A stretch of 64,000 nt of DNA from Roseibacterium beibuensis (lineage in GTDB: Bacteria; Pseudomonadota; Alphaproteobacteria; Rhodobacterales; Rhodobacteraceae): the NCBI RefSeq assembly GCF_039542305.1, contig NZ_BAABHW010000002.1:806001-870000 (forward strand), given 5' to 3'. Below, in pieces: positions 59,689 through 64,000 of the stretch. Position 1 is the stretch's first letter. Each line of letters opens with the position of its first letter. The notes below the pieces were generated by a model. The model was not told where the DNA came from. It worked only from the letters and a program-made list of their open reading frames with translations, and made no database searches. A program made the position numbers and the translations under genes.

Positions 59689-61466
59689 ACGACACCTCCG
59701 CCGCCGCCATCGGGGCGCGTCAGATCCTGGTAGTTTCGCACCACCTTCTCCAGCACTTCGCGTGTCGGTCCATAGGCAGCAGGAACGCCGTCCTTCAGCA
59801 CCATCAGCTTGTCACATTTCCGGATCGCCGAGGGCCGGTGCGCCATGATCAGAACGGCCCGGTTATCGGCCTTGAGCGCATCGATCACCTTGTTCAGTGC
59901 CTCGGACCCTTCATTGTCGAGCGCCGAATTCGGTTCATCCAGAACAAGGATCACGGGATCGGAATACAGCGCCCGGGCCAGACCGATGCGCTGGATCTGC
60001 CCGCCCGACAGGCGTGCGGACACGCCGCTGACCCGCGTGTCATATCCATCGGGCAAGGCCAGGATCAGGTCATGCGCGGCGGCCTTTTGCGCGGCGGCCA
60101 CCACGCGCGCGCCGTCGAACTGTCCGTCCAGACGGGCGATATTCTCGGCGATGGTGCCATCGAACAGCGACACGGATTGCGGCAGGTAGCCGATCAATTG
60201 CCCCAACGTATCGGGATGATACTGGTCGATGGAGGCCCCATCGAGGCGGATCTGCCCCGCCGCCGGTTGCCAGACACCCGTCACCGCGCGCGCCAGCGTG
60301 GATTTGCCCGATCCGGACGGGCCGATCACGCCCACCGCCATGCCCGGCTCGACCTCGAAATTCACCCCGCGCAGCGTCGGGCGCGCGCCCCCGGGCGGCA
60401 CCACCGATAGCTGCGACACCTCGAGGCGCGACTTCGGGCGCGGCAAGGGCATGCGGGGCAATTCCCCTGGTTCGGCCTCCAACAAGTGGCCCAACCGCCG
60501 ATAGCCCTGCCACGCCTCGGAAATGGCCTGCCATTGGCCGATGGCCAGCTCGATCGGGGCCAAGGCGCGGCCCATCAGGATGGACCCGGCGATCATGGCC
60601 CCCGCGGAAAGCTGGCCTTGCAGCACGAGATAGGCCGCAAGCCCAAGGATCGCCGATTGCAGAAACAGGCGCAGCGTGCGGGTCATCGTGGTGAAGCCCC
60701 CCACCCGGTCGGCCGCCAGCATCGCGTCGTCCAGTGCCTTGGCGCGTTGCCGCTGCCAGCGGTCGAAGGCGGCCCCGGTCATGCCGAGGGAGCGGATCAA
60801 TTCCGCTTCCGACTGCATCTCGGAGGCCATCTGCTCGGCGCGCTGGTTGGCCATCGCCGCTTCGGCCAGCGGTTCACGCGACACACGTTGGTTCAGCAGG
60901 GTGATCGACACCAGGATCGTGCCGCCCGCCAGCGCGAGCCAGCCCAGCCACGGGTGGAACAAGAAGATTGCGCCGATGAACAGCGGCGTCCAAGGCAGAT
61001 CGAAAAGCGCCATGAAAACCGGAGAGGCGGCGAGGCGCTGCACCGCGCCGAGATCCCGAAGCGCCGGCTGCATCGCGCCGGTGCGCCGCGCATGTTCCAG
61101 AGCGGCGCGAAACACGCGGTCATCGAGGGATTCCTGCAAGCGCGCACCATAGCGCGCGCCAACCCGCCCGCGGGCGAAATCCAGAAACCCCATCATCAGG
61201 AACAGGAAGGCCACGAGGATGGTCAACGCCAGCAGCGTTTCCTCCGATCCAGATCCAAGCACCCGGTCATAGACCTGCAGCATGTAGATCGGCCCGGTCA
61301 GCATCAGCAGGTTCACACCCATGCTGAAAGCGGCAATGGACCACAACAGCCACGCGTTCCTGCGGCGAAACTCGCGCAGTTCGGCACGGCCAACCTGTGG
61401 CCCGCCCGTTTGCGGGCGACCGGCGGCCGGGGTCGCGGCCCGGGTTTGAACGCGCTGCGTTGTCAC
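59685..61466 (-). CDS. Type I secretion system permease/ATPase
   Basis: A 593-residue ABC exporter with six helices (about 30-310) and an ATPase domain: Walker A GPSGSGKST, signature LSGGQIQRIGLARAL and Walker B VILVLDEPNSALD. It belongs to the PrtD/AprD-like exporters of proteases, lipases or RTX proteins. The start is GTG at 61466 with a weak ribosome-binding site. It is first of an operon with the HlyD-type gene; the TolC partner and substrate are unlinked. Confidence 0.92.
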   Translation of the reverse strand: MTTQRVQTRAATPAAGRPQTGGPQVGRAELREFRRRNAWLLWSIAAFSMGVNLLMLTGPIYMLQVYDRVLGSGSEETLLALTILVAFLFLMMGFLDFARGRVGARYGARLQESLDDRVFRAALEHARRTGAMQPALRDLGAVQRLAASPVFMALFDLPWTPLFIGAIFLFHPWLGWLALAGGTILVSITLLNQRVSREPLAEAAMANQRAEQMASEMQSEAELIRSLGMTGAAFDRWQRQRAKALDDAMLAADRVGGFTTMTRTLRLFLQSAILGLAAYLVLQGQLSAGAMIAGSILMGRALAPIELAIGQWQAISEAWQGYRRLGHLLEAEPGELPRMPLPRPKSRLEVSQLSVVPPGGARPTLRGVNFEVEPGMAVGVIGPSGSGKSTLARAVTGVWQPAAGQIRLDGASIDQYHPDTLGQLIGYLPQSVSLFDGTIAENIARLDGQFDGARVVAAAQKAAAHDLILALPDGYDTRVSGVSARLSGGQIQRIGLARALYSDPVILVLDEPNSALDNEGSEALNKVIDALKADNRAVLIMAHRPSAIRKCDKLMVLKDGVPAAYGPTREVLEKVVRNYQDLTRPDGGGGGVV

Positions 61467-61672
61467 CTGACGTCTGCTTTTCTTTCGGGGCCGTTCACGG
61501 CCTGTCCCCCACCCATCATCGAAATGTGGTCTGCCCGCTTATCCATGCCAGCACAAGATTAATGCCCGTTTAAGATTTGCCAAATGCCCCACCGCAGCAA
61601 GGCAGCCCTTTCCCCGCGCCGGCAGCGCCGATAGGCTACATGATGATGAGGGGAGCCAAGGGAAGCTGCCAC

Positions 61673-62545
61673 GTGACTGATCGTAGATCTTCCGATCGCG
61701 CTGCATGGCGCGGGCATCTGGCCCGTGCAGTGGGGGCTATCACGCTCGCCGCATTGGCCGCTTGCGGGCCGGCGACCCTGCCCCCGGGCGACCAGGTGCC
61801 CGATGCCAGCGAAGAGCAGAACCGCTCCGTTCACCGGCTGAACGTTGCGCTCGACCGTGCGCTGGTGGGACCCGCCTCGGACGGATTTGGCGACGCGATC
61901 CCCCAACCCGTTCGGCGTGGCGTCAGCAATTTTGCGTCCAACCTCAGTCAACCGGGTTACGTTCTGAACAACCTGCTGCAGCTCCGGCTGGAGGATGCCG
62001 CGCGCAACACGCTGCGTTTTGCGGTGAATTCGACGATCGGACTGGGCGGCCTTCTGGATCCGGCCAGCGACATGGGCCTTGATGCCGAAGAGACCGATTT
62101 CGGCGAGACGATGCATGTCTATGGCTTCCCCGAGGGGGACTACGTCGTCCTTCCCGTGCTGGGGCCATCGACCACCCGCGACACGGTGGGCATGGTGGTG
62201 GACTTTGCGCTGAACCCGCTGCGCCATGTCGCGCAGCCCCCCGAAAGCCACTACATCACCGCGGCGCGCATCGCCGGTCGCCTCAACACCCGCCATGAAT
62301 TCGCAGGCTCGGTCGAAGGTGTGCTTTACGACTCCGAGGACAGTTACCTCCAGATGCGGTCGCTCTACCTGCAGAACCGCCGCTACGAATTGCGCGGCGA
62401 TACGGCGGATGGCTATTTCGATCCCTATATCGACCCGTATGCCGAGGGCGATGCGGCGGACGACGCGGTCGCCGCCGCCGATCCGATGACCGACCCCTAT
62501 TACGATCCGTACTCGGATCCCTATTTCGACCCGTACGCCCAGTAA
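61673..62545 (+). CDS. mlaA: MlaA-family outer-membrane lipoprotein with C-terminal DPY repeats
   Basis: MlaA removes misplaced phospholipids from the outer leaflet and hands them to MlaC. The 290-residue protein from a GTG start has a lipoprotein signal ending LAAC (Cys31). The GTG at 61673 has AAGGGAAG before it; an ATG 11 codons upstream lacks one. Family segments LNVALDRALVGP, VSNFASNLSQPGYVLNNLLQ and NSTIGLGGLLDPAS are clear. The last 40 residues add six DPY units, an unusual extension. mlaC follows 26 bases downstream. Confidence 0.88.
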   Translation: MTDRRSSDRAAWRGHLARAVGAITLAALAACGPATLPPGDQVPDASEEQNRSVHRLNVALDRALVGPASDGFGDAIPQPVRRGVSNFASNLSQPGYVLNNLLQLRLEDAARNTLRFAVNSTIGLGGLLDPASDMGLDAEETDFGETMHVYGFPEGDYVVLPVLGPSTTRDTVGMVVDFALNPLRHVAQPPESHYITAARIAGRLNTRHEFAGSVEGVLYDSEDSYLQMRSLYLQNRRYELRGDTADGYFDPYIDPYAEGDAADDAVAAADPMTDPYYDPYSDPYFDPYAQ

Positions 62546-62571
62546 TCCCAATCGCCAGCAAGGAGACCGAC

Positions 62572-63198
62572 ATGATGTTCCGTCAGTCCCGCCAGTCCCG
62601 CCGCCGCTTTCTCAGCCTGATCGGTACAGCCGGCCTGGGCGCCCTGCTTCCCGGCTTCGGGTCGTTTGGCCGCGCGCAGGCGCAAAGCGCCGCAGCCGCC
62701 GAACAATTGGTCAACCGCGCCGTGGCCGACGTGATGTCGACCATCAATTCGGGTCGGTCCGAGGCATCCATGCTGCGCGATTTTCAGAACATCTTCCGAG
62801 ATTATGGCGATGTGCCCGTAATCGCGCGTTCGGTTCTCGGGCCCCCAGCCCGGACGGCAAGCGCCGCCCAGATGCGCGCCTTCACCGAGGCATTCGGAAT
62901 CTACATCGCCAACAAGTACGGGCGCCGCTTTCGCGAGTTCATCGGATCGACCATCACGGTGACAGGCTCGCGCCAGGTGCGCAGCTTCCGAGAGGTGATC
63001 TCGGTCGTGAACCAGCCGGGCTATGCGCCGTATGACTTGCGCTGGTTCGTCTCGGACGGGTCGGGCAGCCCGCGGTTCTTCAACCTCATCATCGAAGGCG
63101 TGAACCTGATGATCTCGGAGCGGACCGAAATCGGCGCCATGCTTGAGGCACGCGGCGGCGATATCGACCGGCTGGCCCGCGACCTGCGCGCGATGTAG
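62572..63198 (+). CDS. mlaC: MlaC-type phospholipid-binding periplasmic protein
   Basis: A 208-residue MlaC/Ttg2D protein that carries phospholipids between MlaA and the MlaFEDB complex. It has a Tat-type signal (SRRRFLSLIG near 10-19) and family segments such as YGDVPVIARSVLG and GRRFREFIGSTITVTGSRQV. AAGGAG precedes the ATG. mlaFED are not nearby, so the transport complex is encoded elsewhere. Confidence 0.9.
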   Translation: MMFRQSRQSRRRFLSLIGTAGLGALLPGFGSFGRAQAQSAAAAEQLVNRAVADVMSTINSGRSEASMLRDFQNIFRDYGDVPVIARSVLGPPARTASAAQMRAFTEAFGIYIANKYGRRFREFIGSTITVTGSRQVRSFREVISVVNQPGYAPYDLRWFVSDGSGSPRFFNLIIEGVNLMISERTEIGAMLEARGGDIDRLARDLRAM

Positions 63199-63236
63199 AC
63201 GCCCGGAAAGGCGCCCCAAAGCTCCGTCGGCTCGCG

Positions 63237-64000
63237 TCAGTTGCGGCCCAAAAGCCCGCCGAGAACTTCCATCAGGATCTGTTCCGCCAAGTCCGGACGG
63301 CGGCCTTGGGGCTGCTCTTCGACCACCTGCGGCGCCTGCCGCGCTTCGGCCACAGGGTCGATCATCGGCAGCGGGCGGGGCGGCAGATCGCGGTGGATCT
63401 CTTCCATGGTCTGACGCCAGATCTCGGCGGGCAGGCCGCCGCCCGTCACGCCCGACAGCGGCGTGTTATCGTCATACCCCATCCAGACACCGGCCACGTA
63501 ATCCGCCGTGAACCCCAGGAACCACGCATCGCGCGCGGCCTGTGTCGTGCCGGTCTTGCCCGCCACGGGCCGATCGGGAAGCGCCGCGCGGCGGCCCGTG
63601 CCGCTCGCGACGACCTCGGACATCATGTAGGTCAGTTGCCGCGCCGCGAATTCCGAGATCACGCGTTCCCGGATACCCGTGCGCTGTTCGAACATCGGCG
63701 TGTCATCGCCCAACAGGCGCAGTTCCTGTACCGCGTAGGGCCGCACCGCCGAGCCACCGTTCAGGATGCCCGCGAAAGCGCCCGTCATCTCGATCAGGGT
63801 CGATTCCGAGGCGCCCAGCGCCAGCGCCGGCCCGGCGGCCAGGTCGCTTTCAATCCCGAATTCCGAGGCGACCGTGCGCACGAGGTCGAGGCCAACCTCG
63901 TCCGCGATCCGCACCGCGGGCGTGTTCAGCGATGTCCTGAGCGCGTCGGTCAGCGTGACCTCGCCATAATACTCGCCGGTGTAGTTTGTCGGCGAATAGG
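63237..64000 (-). CDS. Class A penicillin-binding protein (PBP1A-type), C-terminal part
   Basis: The reading frame enters from the right edge and covers the C-terminal 254 residues of a bifunctional glycosyltransferase-transpeptidase. Visible are YSPTNYTGEYYG at the edge, the SLNTPAVRIADEVGL segment, and the transpeptidase KTGTT box near two thirds of the fragment. It cross-links peptidoglycan. The glycosyltransferase domain and the start are outside the window. Confidence 0.88.
   Translation of the reverse strand, partial: YSPTNYTGEYYGEVTLTDALRTSLNTPAVRIADEVGLDLVRTVASEFGIESDLAAGPALALGASESTLIEMTGAFAGILNGGSAVRPYAVQELRLLGDDTPMFEQRTGIRERVISEFAARQLTYMMSEVVASGTGRRAALPDRPVAGKTGTTQAARDAWFLGFTADYVAGVWMGYDDNTPLSGVTGGGLPAEIWRQTMEEIHRDLPPRPLPMIDPVAEARQAPQVVEEQPQGRRPDLAEQILMEVLGGLLGRN

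Noticed and set aside
1..64000. tRNA, rRNA, insertion sequence or integration site
   Set aside because: I looked through the intergenic gaps for the GTTCGAATC-type T-arm, long terminal inverted repeats with a transposase, and integrase genes, and found none.

Overview
The window looks like a stretch of core chromosome from a GC-rich alphaproteobacterium of the Rhodobacterales (Roseobacter/Rhodobacter group). The reasons are a polyprenyl diphosphate synthase of the type that makes long quinone side chains, a malyl-CoA lyase of the Rhodobacter Mcl1 type, a def-def-def-fmt cassette, a CIA30-family protein, an N-formylglutamate amidohydrolase next to a DUF1244 protein, dense coding on both strands, and many gene pairs joined by 4-base ATGA or GTGA overlaps. 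I see no rRNA or tRNA gene, CRISPR array, integrase, transposase or prophage. Gene names below rest on motif and family recognition by eye; no database search was run.

Layout. 0-9 kb: a DUF465 start at the edge, tRNA/rRNA-type methyltransferase plus DUF2007, polyprenyl synthase converging on ispE and a large TPR protein, ETF-ubiquinone oxidoreductase, DUF2834, and a proline-racemase-family enzyme coupled to a quinone oxidoreductase. 9-18 kb: lysA, a DUF4175/TIGR02302 membrane protein with a Gln-rich tract, a zinc-ribbon membrane protein, then ftsE-ftsX-acyltransferase-PPOX flavoprotein-small membrane protein on the plus strand. 17-23 kb, minus strand: CIA30 protein, accA, malyl-CoA lyase, and three successive peptide deformylase genes followed by fmt. 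23-30 kb: PatB-type lyase, an EamA transporter coupled to a MobA fusion protein, azlCD, an Lrp-type regulator divergent from alanine dehydrogenase, and a MsrQ-like haem protein. 30-39 kb: mscL, a GMC oxidoreductase, YtoQ, pheT, a META-domain protein, a nitrilase-family amidase, an intergenic repeat cluster and pheS. 39-48 kb: DUF883/holin-like pair, a methyltransferase, rpmI-rplT, pyk, N-formylglutamate amidohydrolase, yaaA, recQ and an orphan TRAP binding protein. 48-58 kb: HAD phosphatase-rsmD, a ferredoxin-reductase-like flavoprotein, two tandem peroxiredoxins, a HExxH protein, a LysR-cupin locus with an internally deleted SDR, mscS, a pterin dehydratase-FemAB-like pair, GDPD and RidA. 58-64 kb: a type I secretion ABC/HlyD pair, mlaA-mlaC, and the C-terminal part of a class A penicillin-binding protein cut by the right edge.

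How the genes fit together. Most are housekeeping: isoprenoid/quinone and fatty acid supply, translation initiation and fidelity (fmt, deformylases, pheST, rpmI/rplT, rsmD), division and envelope maintenance (ftsEX, mlaAC, the penicillin-binding protein, two mechanosensitive channels), amino-acid turnover, and peroxide defence.

I did not find a convincing undescribed multi-gene system. The points that merit a second look are smaller: a third deformylase with its metal-site Cys and Glu replaced; a racemase-family protein with Ser/Thr where the catalytic Cys pair should be; MobA fused to an RNase-H-fold-like domain; a 56-residue SDR remnant whose two ends are joined in frame; a fascin-like plus META fusion; pheS and pheT separated by unrelated genes and repeats; and a family of intergenic palindromes.
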